Shown in pieces: positions 1 through 7,889 of a DNA stretch of 22,593 nucleotides. How positions within the stretch are numbered: position 1 is the stretch's first letter; every line of letters begins with the position of its first letter. The translations under genes were made by a program, and so were the position numbers. Origin of the DNA: CAYMLL01 sp964390645 (GTDB lineage: Bacteria > Planctomycetota > UBA8108); contig CAYMLL010000101.1 of assembly GCA_964390645.1 (NCBI GenBank), positions 1 to 22,593 of the forward strand, in the 5' to 3' direction. Below the pieces are notes generated by a model. That model saw only the letters and a program-made list of their open reading frames with translations, was not told the origin of the DNA and did no database searches.

Positions 1-148
1 CGGACCACTCGCCCGCCTCGGACCACTCCCCCGCTTCGGACGGCTCGGAAGACTCGCCCGCCTCGGACCACTCGCCCGCTTCGGACCACTCGCCCGCCTC
101 GGACCACTCGCCCGCTTCGGACGACTCGGAAAACTCACCCGCCTCCGA
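1..148 (-). repeat. 18-bp coding tandem repeat (SEAGEW units)
   Basis: Units of 18 bp, with two 27-bp variants, run from 148 to the left edge in register with the minus-strand frame. On the plus strand they appear as CGGACCACTCGCCCGCCT and CGGACCACTCGCCCGCTT in near alternation. Differences between units are mainly third-position GCC/GCT-type changes that leave the peptide the same, so the repeat is kept at the protein level. The full copy number is not visible because the array is cut by the window edge. Confidence 0.85.
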
Positions 149-370
149 CACTTCGCCCTCTGCGACTCCGGATAACTCCGCAGCCGACAACGGCTCGCTT
201 TCCGGACCATCTGCACCGAATAGCGGCTGTTCCGTTTCGGCGTCCTCGCGAGGCCAACGTTCCAGTTCGGCGTCGTCGAGGAGCGGGAACTCCTGCGCAA
301 CCGCAGAAGCCAGGGCCAGAACCCCGACGATCGACAGAATTGAGTTCTTCAGACTGACCAACCGGTTCAT
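1..370 (-). CDS. Secreted SEAGEW-repeat protein, 3' end beyond window
   Basis: The frame opens with ATG at 370 and stays open for 123 codons to the left edge. Residues 1 to about 24 form a Sec signal peptide: MNRLVSLKN, then a hydrophobic stretch, with likely cleavage after AVA before QE. A spacer rich in E and D follows, and from about residue 75 the protein is built from SEAGEW hexapeptides plus two longer nonapeptide variants (SEAGEFSES and SEAGESSEP). It starts 2 bp after the pilO stop, so it is the next gene of the pilMNO operon. In such operons the next genes usually encode the lipoprotein PilP or the secretin PilQ. This protein has no lipobox, so a secretin or a pilus-associated periplasmic protein with an acidic N-terminal linker is possible, but the domain that would decide lies outside the window. 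Function is unknown. Confidence 0.75.
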   Translation of the reverse strand, partial: MNRLVSLKNSILSIVGVLALASAVAQEFPLLDDAELERWPREDAETEQPLFGADGPESEPLSAAELSGVAEGEVSEAGEFSESSEAGEWSEAGEWSEAGEWSEAGESSEPSEAGEWSEAGEWS

Positions 371-372
371 GG

Positions 373-1008
373 CTACGCTCTCTTCGTACCCTTCACGTAG
401 GTGTATGTGCTTACGGTGAGGTCGATCTCCTTGAGCTCGTTCTTGGCGTTCTCCAGGATCTCCTCGTCGTTACGATCCCCGAGGTCTCCCTCCGTGAAGT
501 TGCCGGTGACACCGGACGGTCTCAGGTTGATGGCGTCGATCTTGAGGAATCGCTTGTGGTTCTCGACCTTCGCGATGAACTGGAGAATGTCCGGAACAGT
601 CCCTTGCAGCTTGAACCTGTAGCGATGGCGCACGAAGCTCTGGGAGTCCTTCTGTCGCGGATCCTGCTTGACCGGCACGTACTCCGCCGTCTTGATCTGG
701 ATCTTCGTGTCCTTGCGGTACTGATCCATGACACGAACGAACGCGTCATGCTGGACATCCTCCTCCGGGGGGAGGATCTGGATGTAGCTGTCGATCTGCT
801 CGTTGAGCTTCGCTCGCTCCTCGACAAGACCCGGGATACGCTTGCGCTTCTCGCGAGCGTCCAGCTCCTCGAGCCGGGACTTCTCGATCTCCGCGCACAG
901 GCTGCTACGCTCCTGGAGCTTGGTCCAGTTCAGCGCCCCCACACCCGTGAGAATCGCCACGAAAACGACCGCGGTGACGAAGATCTTCTGTTTCTCGTTG
1001 AACTTCAT
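373..1008 (-). CDS. pilO: PilO-like type IV pilus inner-membrane assembly protein
   Basis: The protein has 211 residues: a short cytoplasmic N-terminus, one membrane helix at about 9-27, a charged coiled-coil stretch at about 30-80 and a periplasmic globular part from about 85 to the end. That is the architecture and length of PilO/GspM-type proteins, which pair with PilN through ferredoxin-like domains to link the cytoplasmic PilM ring to the outer parts of the machine. The ATG at 1008 has GAGG about 9 nt upstream. It follows pilN by 25 bp and is followed after 2 bp by the signal-peptide protein. Sequence conservation in this family is low, so the name rests on architecture and on the PilM/PilN context. 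A GspM-like role in a type II secretion system is the alternative. Confidence 0.75.
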   Translation of the reverse strand: MKFNEKQKIFVTAVVFVAILTGVGALNWTKLQERSSLCAEIEKSRLEELDAREKRKRIPGLVEERAKLNEQIDSYIQILPPEEDVQHDAFVRVMDQYRKDTKIQIKTAEYVPVKQDPRQKDSQSFVRHRYRFKLQGTVPDILQFIAKVENHKRFLKIDAINLRPSGVTGNFTEGDLGDRNDEEILENAKNELKEIDLTVSTYTYVKGTKRA

Positions 1009-1033
1009 AGTGTGGAATCCTCGCGAGGGCTGG

Positions 1034-1750
1034 TTAGCCCTTTCCTTTCGTCTCTTCCGTTCCTACGTCGTAAAGCGGCCGCAGGTCGAGACGGATCGTG
1101 AACCGGAGATTCTCCGGCTCCTTGTAGCCGTCGAGGGTGACGAACTTCCACTCCGGCTGGCTGATGTTGATGAAGTCGGAGAAGAAGTTGGACGGCTTGA
1201 TCGCCTGTTCGAGGAAGCCCGCGTAGAACTCGTCCGTGCCCTTGAGACGCTCACGGAAGGAGGTCATGCGATCGACGTTGCTTCCCCGCGAGTAGCACAT
1301 CAGGCGCAGATAGCCGCCGGATTGCTCCACCGACTTCTTGGCACCCTTACCCTTCGCGCCCTTGACCTGGTACTCGCTCGGATCGAGCTCCCTCATGTCG
1401 AGACGGATGATCCAGATCGCCGCGGGCGTCAGCTGAATCAGCTCGTCGAGCTTCTTCGACCAGAGGATTCGATTCGTCTTGATGTTGATGATCGCCTTCT
1501 CGCGCTCTTTGTAGTCGGCGATGTCCTCGAGCAGGGAATCGACCTGCCCCGCACTCTGCATGAGCGAAAGGACCTCGTCCCGTTTCCCCTCGAGGCGCTC
1601 CTCGAGCACGACCACGTTGAACCACAGGTAGCAGTACGTGCAGAACGCCACAACGGTCAACGCCACGCCGCCGAGAATGATCCCGAACATCAAGGCCGGG
1701 GTCTTCGCGGCTTTCTGGAGCTCCTTGGGGAGCAGGTTGACTTGGATCAT
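1034..1750 (-). CDS. pilN: PilN-like type IV pilus inner-membrane assembly protein
   Basis: The 238-residue protein begins MIQVNLLPKE. The I-x-x-NLLP motif at residues 2-8 is the hallmark of PilN, whose cytoplasmic tail inserts into a groove of PilM. A membrane helix at about 20-45 is followed by a coiled coil at about 48-90 and a periplasmic domain. A Lys/Gly-rich insert (KGAKGKGAKK, about 130-139) sits in the periplasmic part. An AAGGGA ribosome site lies about 9 nt before the ATG. It sits between pilM (51 bp upstream) and pilO, the standard order. At 238 residues it is slightly longer than many PilN proteins (about 180-220). Confidence 0.85.
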   Translation of the reverse strand: MIQVNLLPKELQKAAKTPALMFGIILGGVALTVVAFCTYCYLWFNVVVLEERLEGKRDEVLSLMQSAGQVDSLLEDIADYKEREKAIINIKTNRILWSKKLDELIQLTPAAIWIIRLDMRELDPSEYQVKGAKGKGAKKSVEQSGGYLRLMCYSRGSNVDRMTSFRERLKGTDEFYAGFLEQAIKPSNFFSDFINISQPEWKFVTLDGYKEPENLRFTIRLDLRPLYDVGTEETKGKG

Positions 1751-1801
1751 GCGCCAGTTCCCTTCTTGCGCCCAATCAGGTCCTTGTTCCGTTCGCGCGA
1801 T

Positions 1802-2839
1802 TCAGTCCAGAATCCTCGCGGCCAGCCCCATCGCCACTGTCAGCTGTGAGCCCTTTTCCCGGAGCTCGTCGGCGTCGACTTTCTCGGAGCGAAAGTCGAG
1901 GTTCTCAGTCGGATCCCAGAAGCTCACGCGACGGTTGAATATGCGCTCGAAAGCGCCCTGCAATCCTGGAAGGTGAGCGCTTCCTCCCGAGACGAAGACC
2001 TCGTCAACCTCTCGGTCATACTGGTTCTCGTAGTAATCAAGCGACAGGTGGATCTCATTCGCGAGATCGTCGAGTGTCGCGAGGATACACTCCTCGAGCG
2101 TCTCCTCTTTGCCGTTCGGATTGTGCTTGATGTCGTCAGCCTCGACGCCGTCCACGCCCAGTCGTCGGGAGATGGCCTCGGTGAACTCGTTCCCTGCGAG
2201 ATACACCTCGCGCGAAAAATACGACGTGTTGTTCTTGACGATGTTGATGCTCGTCTTCACCGCGCCGATGTCGACAAGGGCTGTAACGCGATCCTCGTCC
2301 TCGACACGAGGACTGTACATGTTGTTGAACTCGAACGCGTTTCCGATCGCAAACGTATCGACATCGACGATGGTCGGTGTCAGGCCGACCTCCTGCACGA
2401 GTTGCACGTGCTCGTCGATGACCGTCTGCTTGACGGCCACGAGAAGGACCTTCATCTCCTTCTCACCGTCCGGATTCGTGGTCTCGCCGAAGTCCCTCAA
2501 TCGCACACAGTCGAGAACGACCTCGTCGACATCGAAGGGAATGTACTTGTCTGCCTCGAATCGCAGCGCGCTCTTGAGATCGTCATCCCCCATCGCCGGC
2601 ATGTTGATGTAGCGGATGATCACCGAACGACCGGAAACGGCGGTCGCGACACGGCGCGTCTTGATCCCGGCGTCCCGAAAGAGCTCACCCAACGCGTGAG
2701 GAAGATCCTCCTTGCTCTCGATGGCGACGGTGCCGAAACCAGTGAGCTTGACCTGATCGCGAACCTCGGTCAGCTCGACGGCCTTGATCTCGTGCGATCC
2801 GATATCAAGCCCGACAATGCTCTTCTTGTTACCAAACAT
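1802..2839 (-). CDS. pilM: PilM, actin-like ATPase of type IV pilus assembly
   Basis: The 345-residue protein starts MFGNKKSIVGLDIGSHEIK, with the FtsA/PilM phosphate-1 loop (GLDIGS). A second nucleotide-binding segment, VDIGAVKTSINIV, lies mid-protein, and an adenosine-type GGSAHLPGL motif lies near the C-terminus. The length fits PilM (about 350). An in-frame ATG at 2947 would add 36 residues unlike the family, so 2839 is preferred although its ribosome site is poor. PilM forms a cytoplasmic ring that binds the N-terminal tail of PilN. It is first in the visible operon, and the gap of about 500 bp upstream probably carries the promoter. Confidence 0.93.
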   Translation of the reverse strand: MFGNKKSIVGLDIGSHEIKAVELTEVRDQVKLTGFGTVAIESKEDLPHALGELFRDAGIKTRRVATAVSGRSVIIRYINMPAMGDDDLKSALRFEADKYIPFDVDEVVLDCVRLRDFGETTNPDGEKEMKVLLVAVKQTVIDEHVQLVQEVGLTPTIVDVDTFAIGNAFEFNNMYSPRVEDEDRVTALVDIGAVKTSINIVKNNTSYFSREVYLAGNEFTEAISRRLGVDGVEADDIKHNPNGKEETLEECILATLDDLANEIHLSLDYYENQYDREVDEVFVSGGSAHLPGLQGAFERIFNRRVSFWDPTENLDFRSEKVDADELREKGSQLTVAMGLAARILD

Positions 2840-3345
2840 CCAGGGTACCCCGAGCGGATTCGTGAACGTCCTACACCAGCCCTGACTTCGTCGGTCCGTG
2901 GGAACAGTTCTTCTATCGGGTAGAACGCGGGAGGTCCTGTACCGCAAGTACCGTGCGCTGCAGGGCCGAGTAGCGCCTGACCTCTCGAACCGGGTGGAAA
3001 AACCCGCTTATCAGGCTCGACCAGGCAACGCGGGACGGGGAGCTCGAGATCCCGGAGGCTATCGGAAGCAGGTAGGACATACCCGGCGGGTAGACGGCGG
3101 GTGGCGACATCCGGTGTCCGGACCCGGCATTCGAAGGACGGAGATCGAACTCCGAGGTGGCCGCGAACGTGGAGTCGACACGGGCGCCCGGCCAGGCGAC
3201 GCGAACCGATAAGCTCCCGGGCGATCAAGTCGAGTCTCGACCCACCGATCTCGACGTCCCCCCACGCCCGTCGACTCGACAGGACACCTCACCCACGAAC
3301 GGAGCTGCTCGTTCCAAAGCGAGCAGAGCCTCCGGACGACGGCGG
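2840..3345. other. Non-coding gap between ptsI and pilM
   Basis: No convincing gene is seen in these 506 bp; open frames here lack a ribosome site and have the composition of chance ORFs. Small hairpins are present: TCCGG/CCGGA at 3110-3122, CGGAG/CTCCG at 3139-3154 and CGGGT/ACCCG at 2991-3006. Because pilM points left and is first in its operon, its promoter should be here, but no clear -35/-10 pair was found. A partial -24/-12-like sequence at 2943-2957 lacks one of the key bases. Confidence 0.6.
3305..3326 (-). terminator. Hairpin 20 bp past ptsI, possible terminator
   Basis: CTGCTCG at 3305-3311 pairs perfectly with CGAGCAG at 3320-3326 around an 8-nt loop, about 20 bp downstream of the ptsI stop. 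GGAG/CTCC could extend the stem past a bulge. No T-run follows on the minus strand, so intrinsic termination is uncertain. Confidence 0.35.
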
Positions 3346-5076
3346 TCAGGTGAAATCAGGCAGCAGTCCCACCACCCGCTCCTCGAGCAGTGCCCTCGCC
3401 TCTTCGGCCCGCTCGCAGGCGAGACACTCCTCGGCGAGCTCGAAGGCCTCGCACATGGAGACCTGCCGGATCACGCGCTTGACCGTCGGAATGGAGATGG
3501 GACTGACACTGAAGTAACGCAAACCGAGGCCGAGCAGCAGGACCGTGTAGATCGGCTCACTGCACATCTCGCCGCAGAGCGAGACCTGAATACCTGCGTT
3601 GGCGCCCGCCTGGATGACCATCTTCATCAGCTTGAGAATGGCAGGGTGGGCGGGCTGGTAGAGGTGCGCGACCTTCTCGTTGACCCGATCGACGGCGAGC
3701 GAGTACTGAATCAGGTCGTTCGTCCCGATACTGAAGAAGTCGACCTCCCTTGCGACGCGGTCGGCCATCAGCGCGATCGATGGCACCTCGACCATGATGC
3801 CGACCGGCACGCGCGCCGCCAGCTCGACGCCGTCAGAGATCAACTCGTCGCGAACGTCCTCGATGACTGCACGCGCCTGGCGTACCTCCTCGAGCGTGGC
3901 GACCATCGGGATCATCAGCTTCACCGATCCGAGTGACGAGACACGCAACGCAGCACGGATCTGAGCGCGAAAAAGTGCCGGTTTCTCGAAGCAGAGTCGG
4001 ATCGATCGACAACCCAGGAAAGGATTCGGCTCGTGAAAGCCGACGGCCTCGTCGTGAAACTTGTCGGCGCCCGCGTCGAGCGTGCGAATCACCAGATCCC
4101 GACCCTTGAGCGCTTTCACCGCGCGACGATACGTGCGCAGGTGGAGGTCCTCGTCGGGCTCGCCGTGCTCGTAGAGGAACTCGGTACGGTAGAGGCCGAT
4201 TCCCGTCGCCCCCCACTCGAGGGCAGCGTTGACCTCCTCCGGAAACTCGATGTTGGCCGATAGCGAGATCTCGTACCCGTCGATCGTCTCGGCCGGCCAG
4301 CGCACCTCCTCCTGGAGACTCGTGTAGAACTGATCGGAGTACTCGGACTTGCGGCGATACTTCTCGAGCGTCTCCTCATCAGGATCGATCACCACCTCGC
4401 CACTGTAGCCATCGAGGATGACCGTCTCCCCGCCGACAATCTGATGGGTGATGTCTCGCAGCGCCACGACCGCCGGAATCTGCATGGCCCGTGCAAGAAT
4501 CGCGGTGTGCGACGTACGTCCGCCGACATCGACGGCGAAACCCAGCATGTTCCGCTTGTCGAGCGCGGCGGTCTGGCTCGGAGTCAAGTCGTGAGCTACG
4601 AGGACGGAAGGCTCCTCGAAGGTACGAAGCCGGTTGTCGGCCTTGCCGAGCAGGTGGCGGAGAATCTTGCGCTCGATGTCGGCGACGTCGTGGGCGCGAT
4701 CGGCAAGGTACTCGTTCTCCATGCTCTCGAAGCGATGCGAGTATCCTTGGAGCACGAGCGACGTCGCGTACTCAGCGCTGTTCTTCTTCCCGCCGATCCG
4801 CTCGACGACGTCGTGGCGTAGACCAGGGTCGCGAACCATGTCGCGGTGCGTCTCGAGCACCTGGCGCACAATCGCCAGATCCTCCTGCACGCCGACAATA
4901 TCTCTCTCGATCTCTCCTGCAGCGCGAGCGACGGCAACGTCAAAGCGTTGGACCTCCTCGTCGACCTTCGCCTCGGCGACGTAGCGTCGACGAATACGCA
5001 ACTCGTCGCGACGCAGAACGACCGCCGTCCCGATCGAGATGCCCGGAGAGACTGCGATGCCACGCTTTACCACCAT
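3346..5076 (-). CDS. ptsI: Phosphoenolpyruvate-protein phosphotransferase, enzyme I
   Basis: Enzyme I takes phosphate from PEP and passes it to HPr in the cytoplasm. The 576-residue protein has the usual length and domain order. It opens with the N-terminal domain that begins RGIAVSPGISIG. The phosphohistidine loop GGRTSHTAILAR follows, with the phosphorylated His at 190. The C-terminal PEP-binding barrel has GLYRTEFL (about 294-301), the TNDLIQYS segment (about 452-459) and the active-site Cys501 in LCGEMCSEP. The start at 5076 gives MVVKRGIAVSPG and has GAGGAA upstream; longer in-frame starts would run into ptsH. It lies 73 bp after ptsH. No PTS permease gene is in the window, so a regulatory phosphorelay is more likely than sugar uptake, unless permeases lie elsewhere. 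Confidence 0.96.
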   Translation of the reverse strand: MVVKRGIAVSPGISIGTAVVLRRDELRIRRRYVAEAKVDEEVQRFDVAVARAAGEIERDIVGVQEDLAIVRQVLETHRDMVRDPGLRHDVVERIGGKKNSAEYATSLVLQGYSHRFESMENEYLADRAHDVADIERKILRHLLGKADNRLRTFEEPSVLVAHDLTPSQTAALDKRNMLGFAVDVGGRTSHTAILARAMQIPAVVALRDITHQIVGGETVILDGYSGEVVIDPDEETLEKYRRKSEYSDQFYTSLQEEVRWPAETIDGYEISLSANIEFPEEVNAALEWGATGIGLYRTEFLYEHGEPDEDLHLRTYRRAVKALKGRDLVIRTLDAGADKFHDEAVGFHEPNPFLGCRSIRLCFEKPALFRAQIRAALRVSSLGSVKLMIPMVATLEEVRQARAVIEDVRDELISDGVELAARVPVGIMVEVPSIALMADRVAREVDFFSIGTNDLIQYSLAVDRVNEKVAHLYQPAHPAILKLMKMVIQAGANAGIQVSLCGEMCSEPIYTVLLLGLGLRYFSVSPISIPTVKRVIRQVSMCEAFELAEECLACERAEEARALLEERVVGLLPDFT

Positions 5077-5149
5077 GCCCACGCGTTCCTCGGTCCGCGT
5101 CGTAGCCTCGCTCTTCGCCGAAAGCCCACCGCTACGTCGAGATACCGCC

Positions 5150-5422
5150 CTATTCGTCGAATGACCGACCAAAGAGCTCGGCAATCGCGGTGCAGGCGGG
5201 CTCGGCGTCGTCACCCCGTACGCGTAACAGCAGCCTGGATCCGTTCTCCGCACCCATGGTCATCAACGCGAGGATGCTCTTCCCGTCGACCTCCGTGTCG
5301 CATCCCTCCCGACACAGCGTCACGGAGGACTCGAATTGACTGGAGACCTTCACCAGTTCGGTCGCGACGCGGGCGTGCAGCCCGTACTTGTTGGAGACCT
5401 CAACCCAGCGCTCGAGTTTCAT
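5150..5422 (-). CDS. ptsH: HPr-family phosphocarrier protein
   Basis: The 90-residue protein carries the phosphoryl group from enzyme I to EIIA. The active-site region is NKYGLHARVATELV with His16. Family members usually have Pro after the Arg (GLHARPA), and here that position is Val19. The regulatory-serine region is present as DGKSILALMTMG, with Ser49 in the place of Ser46, so phosphorylation by an HPr kinase is structurally possible although no hprK is in view. Its ATG overlaps the yvcK stop in an ATGA (5419-5422), so translation is probably coupled. Confidence 0.95.
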   Translation of the reverse strand: MKLERWVEVSNKYGLHARVATELVKVSSQFESSVTLCREGCDTEVDGKSILALMTMGAENGSRLLLRVRGDDAEPACTAIAELFGRSFDE

Positions 5423-6567
5423 GAGCCTCGATCATGATCCTGTCCCGAGATAGCTTTCGGCCGAACCGCAGCCCTGGCCGTCGGCCCGCGAGAGAGAAAC
5501 TCGTCGTAGATAACGCGAGCGAGACCGAACGAGTCATGTCGAACCGCTTCGGGCGGTTCCTTCGGGCTCGCCGTCCGGGGCTCGGCCCATCCGGAATCAT
5601 CGCTTCCGGAGCAGCAAAAATCGCCGAAAATCAACCGAACCTCGGCCATGTCATCGTGCTCGAGCATATCACAGACAACCGGCTCGGCCCCGGACTCACG
5701 GTACCGACGGAGCACGTTGTCCGGCACGTCGCCTCGGTGCGCCACAACCGCATCCGGAAAGCCCGGCCCGACATGACGCACGAGCGCGCGGATATGATCG
5801 GAGAGCGAATACCCATCGGTCTCACCCGGTTGCGTCATCAGGTTCGCAATGTAGACACGCGGGCTGCCTGTCGCCTCGATGGCCTCGACGAGCCCGTCGA
5901 TCAGCAAGTTCGGCAGCACGCTGGTGTAGAGGCTGCCGGGACCGAACAAAAAAAGGTCAGCCTGCGCGATCGCCGTACGAATGTCGTCGGAGAGAGGAAC
6001 CGGGGACGGGCGCACCTCAACCTGCTGGATCGCCTTGCCGCTCTTGGTGATCTGTACCTCGCCGGTCGACTTCGACCCGTCCGGATGATGGGCAACCAGC
6101 GAGACCCTCGTTCCGCTACCGGGCAGGACCTGACCACGAACGTTAAACAGCCGGTTGAGCTCGCGGATGGAGACGCCGAAGTCGCCGACAAGACGAGCAA
6201 GAACAGTGATGAACAGGTTGCCGAAGCAGTGATCCTTGAACTCGGCTTCCTCGAAACGGTACTGGAATGAACGTGCGATCAGTGGATCGATGTCCGCAAG
6301 AGCGAGCAAACAATTGCGAATGTCGCCCGGCGCCGCGATGTCGAAGTCATTGCGCAAACGTCCGGAGCTGCCGCCATTGTCGGTGACGGTGACCACCGCC
6401 GTGATGTTCTCCGTAAAGGACTTCAGACCCTTCAGTAGTGCGGCCATACCGGTGCCGCCGCCGAAGGTCACGACCCTCGGGCCCTCCCTCGGCTCTCGAG
6501 GAGACGGCGAGTTTTCGTCCCGCGGAAACGAGGCGCTCGTAGCTGTGGATTCAGCGGAACAGCTCAT
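5419..6567 (-). CDS. yvcK: YvcK/CofD-family gluconeogenesis and envelope factor
   Basis: The 382-residue protein has the family motifs in order: VVTFGGGTGMAALL near residue 33, TDNGGSSGRLR, APGDIRNCL, FGNLFIT, a GSGTRVSL segment and FGPGSLYTSVLPNLL. Members resemble the LPPG:FO 2-phospho-L-lactate transferase CofD. In Bacillus, YvcK binds UDP-sugars and is needed for growth on gluconeogenic carbon and for normal cell shape; a similar role here is inference. The first 30 residues and the C-terminal 50 (GSDDSGWAEPRTASPKE and onward) look like poorly conserved extensions. The start overlaps the end of ptsN by 17 bp and is preceded by AGGGA. In Firmicutes yvcK neighbours the HPr paralogue crh; here it neighbours ptsH itself. 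Confidence 0.93.
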   Translation of the reverse strand: MSCSAESTATSASFPRDENSPSPREPREGPRVVTFGGGTGMAALLKGLKSFTENITAVVTVTDNGGSSGRLRNDFDIAAPGDIRNCLLALADIDPLIARSFQYRFEEAEFKDHCFGNLFITVLARLVGDFGVSIRELNRLFNVRGQVLPGSGTRVSLVAHHPDGSKSTGEVQITKSGKAIQQVEVRPSPVPLSDDIRTAIAQADLFLFGPGSLYTSVLPNLLIDGLVEAIEATGSPRVYIANLMTQPGETDGYSLSDHIRALVRHVGPGFPDAVVAHRGDVPDNVLRRYRESGAEPVVCDMLEHDDMAEVRLIFGDFCCSGSDDSGWAEPRTASPKEPPEAVRHDSFGLARVIYDEFLSRGPTARAAVRPKAISGQDHDRGS

Positions 6568-7027
6568 CGGTTTCCCTGAAAATCTCGGTGATGCTCGAGG
6601 TATTCGTCGACTGCATCATGAAGCGCAGCGACTTTTCGTCACGGTGCAACGACGCGATACGCTTCATGATCGACAGGTGCTCGTCGGCTCCAGCCTCGGA
6701 GGACAGCACCAGAAAGAGCACGTGGACTGGCTCACCGTCGACCGACTCGTACGGCAGGCCGGTGACGCAGCGCGCGTAGACACCCACCAGCGCGTTCTCC
6801 ACGAAGCCGCAAGCCTTCGCGTGCGGAACACCCAGGCACTTGCCGATGCCAGTCGAAGCCTGGCTCTCCCGCTTCTGGACCGCCTTCTCCGCCTTCTTGA
6901 CGGTCTCTTCATCGAGCTTGCCCTGCTCCACGAGCAGCCCGAGCATGTCGCGGATCGCGGCCTTCTTGTCGCGAACGTCAAGATCGAGGATCATCGAAGA
7001 AGGAGGAAAGAGATCGACAAGATTCAT
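6551..7027 (-). CDS. ptsN: PTS EIIA domain protein of the nitrogen/fructose type
   Basis: The 158-residue protein is a single EIIA domain of the PtsN/fructose-mannitol family. The segment STGIGKCLGVPHAKACGF contains the phospho-acceptor His69. The second conserved region, FLVLSSEAGADEHLSIMKRI, matches the usual HL-x-x-L segment. It probably receives phosphate from HPr and acts as a regulator, since no EIIB or EIIC accompanies it. The start at 7027 gives MNLVDLFPPS, typical of PtsN; a longer frame from 7099 adds a basic, unrelated stretch. It stands between hpf and yvcK, similar to the hpf-ptsN-rapZ-npr order of enterobacteria. PtsN is the best match, but a paralogue is possible. Confidence 0.9.
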   Translation of the reverse strand: MNLVDLFPPSSMILDLDVRDKKAAIRDMLGLLVEQGKLDEETVKKAEKAVQKRESQASTGIGKCLGVPHAKACGFVENALVGVYARCVTGLPYESVDGEPVHVLFLVLSSEAGADEHLSIMKRIASLHRDEKSLRFMMQSTNTSSITEIFRETDELFR

Positions 7028-7163
7028 CGATGTCAGCCTGTTCGCGGAAAACTCAAACCGGAGAAACGTCGATCCAGAAGTCCGCGGACGCCGCCACACC
7101 GTCCGGAACAGACGGGTCTGTCACTCCGTTCCCACGACTCGGAAGCGAGACGTCTATTCTCGC

Positions 7164-7649
7164 TCACGAGCCTTCGCCATCGACCACGTCGTCCCCGGCC
7201 GGCGGGAACTCGCGCTCTTCCACGATATCCTGGTAGCTGGGCTCGTCCTGGTCGCTGGGATCATCAGAGCCGTAGTCCTGATCCCCCTGCCCGGCGGCGG
7301 AAGGACTCTCGTCGGGACGGCGGCTGCTGGGCGCCCCCTTGTGACCCTTGAGCTTCTCCTTGTGACGGGTCAGCTGCACCTCGGCCTTGTCGAGGACGGT
7401 ATCGATCGCTGCGCGGAGATCGTCCTGTCGGGAATGGCAGACTACCGGCTTCCCCCCCCTCACCGAAAGCACGACCTCGGCCTCAGCACCTCCGGCCCCC
7501 CCCGCGGAACTGCGGTCGTGACCGAGAGTCACCTCGATCTTGAGGATTCCGTCGAAATACCGCTGTAGCTTGGCGATCTTCTCCTCGGCGTGCTGTCTGT
7601 GACGAGAAGATACCCGGCCGTCACGAGCCGTGACAACGATCGGGGGCAT
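7164..7649 (-). CDS. hpf: Ribosome hibernation promoting factor with acidic tail
   Basis: The 161-residue protein starts MPPIVVTARDGRVSSRHRQ with an ideal AGGAG about 5 nt upstream of 7649. Residues 1 to about 110 fit the HPF/RaiA (YfiA) fold that binds the 30S decoding region and inactivates ribosomes: an N-terminal strand, a helix EEKIAKLQRYFDGI, the EVTLGHD strand and the helix DDLRAAIDTVLDKAEVQL. Instead of the dimerisation domain of long HPF there is a disordered tail from about 120, rich in D, S and P and very acidic near the end. A run of G and A (SSAGGAGGAEAE) sits in a loop of the core. It lies 136 bp upstream of ptsN, a common pairing. Confidence 0.9.
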   Translation of the reverse strand: MPPIVVTARDGRVSSRHRQHAEEKIAKLQRYFDGILKIEVTLGHDRSSAGGAGGAEAEVVLSVRGGKPVVCHSRQDDLRAAIDTVLDKAEVQLTRHKEKLKGHKGAPSSRRPDESPSAAGQGDQDYGSDDPSDQDEPSYQDIVEEREFPPAGDDVVDGEGS

Positions 7650-7778
7650 ACCTGCTCCTTCACCACCTGCAAGTGAGGCCGAGCGGCCCAATGTCTGACC
7701 CACGCTCCCGTTAGCGACGACACGGCAGCTGCCGAAAAAGCCGATCCGAGACCGACCACCTCGCGCCCGGAACTACTC

Positions 7779-7826
7779 TTCAAAGGCCAGAACTTCTTCA
7801 AAGGCCAGAACTTGTTCAAAGACCAG
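7779..7826. repeat. 18-bp direct repeat, 2.7 copies, upstream of hpf
   Basis: TTCAAAGGCCAGAACTTC at 7779, the same with a final G at 7797, and TTCAAAGACCAG at 7815 repeat with an exact 18-bp period. The array is in the 240-bp gap between the truA stop and the hpf start, about 130 bp before the hpf ATG. Each unit contains AGAACTTC, which with its neighbour makes a short dyad (AGAA-C-TTCT). It might be a binding array for a regulator of hpf and ptsN, or a neutral duplication. Confidence 0.8.
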
Positions 7827-7889
7827 CCGTGACATTTTCCACAAACCGCTCATAGGGCACCGTGATGATAGCAACTCGCCCAGGCCGTG

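Noticed and set aside
1..148. CRISPR-like array at the left edge
   Set aside because: The units have no spacers, are in frame with a signal-peptide protein and vary at synonymous positions, so it is a coding repeat.
2943..2957. Sigma54-like sequence GCGCACGGTACTTGC upstream of pilM (minus strand)
   Set aside because: The -12 TTGC and spacing fit, but the -24 element has CG where the invariant GG is needed.
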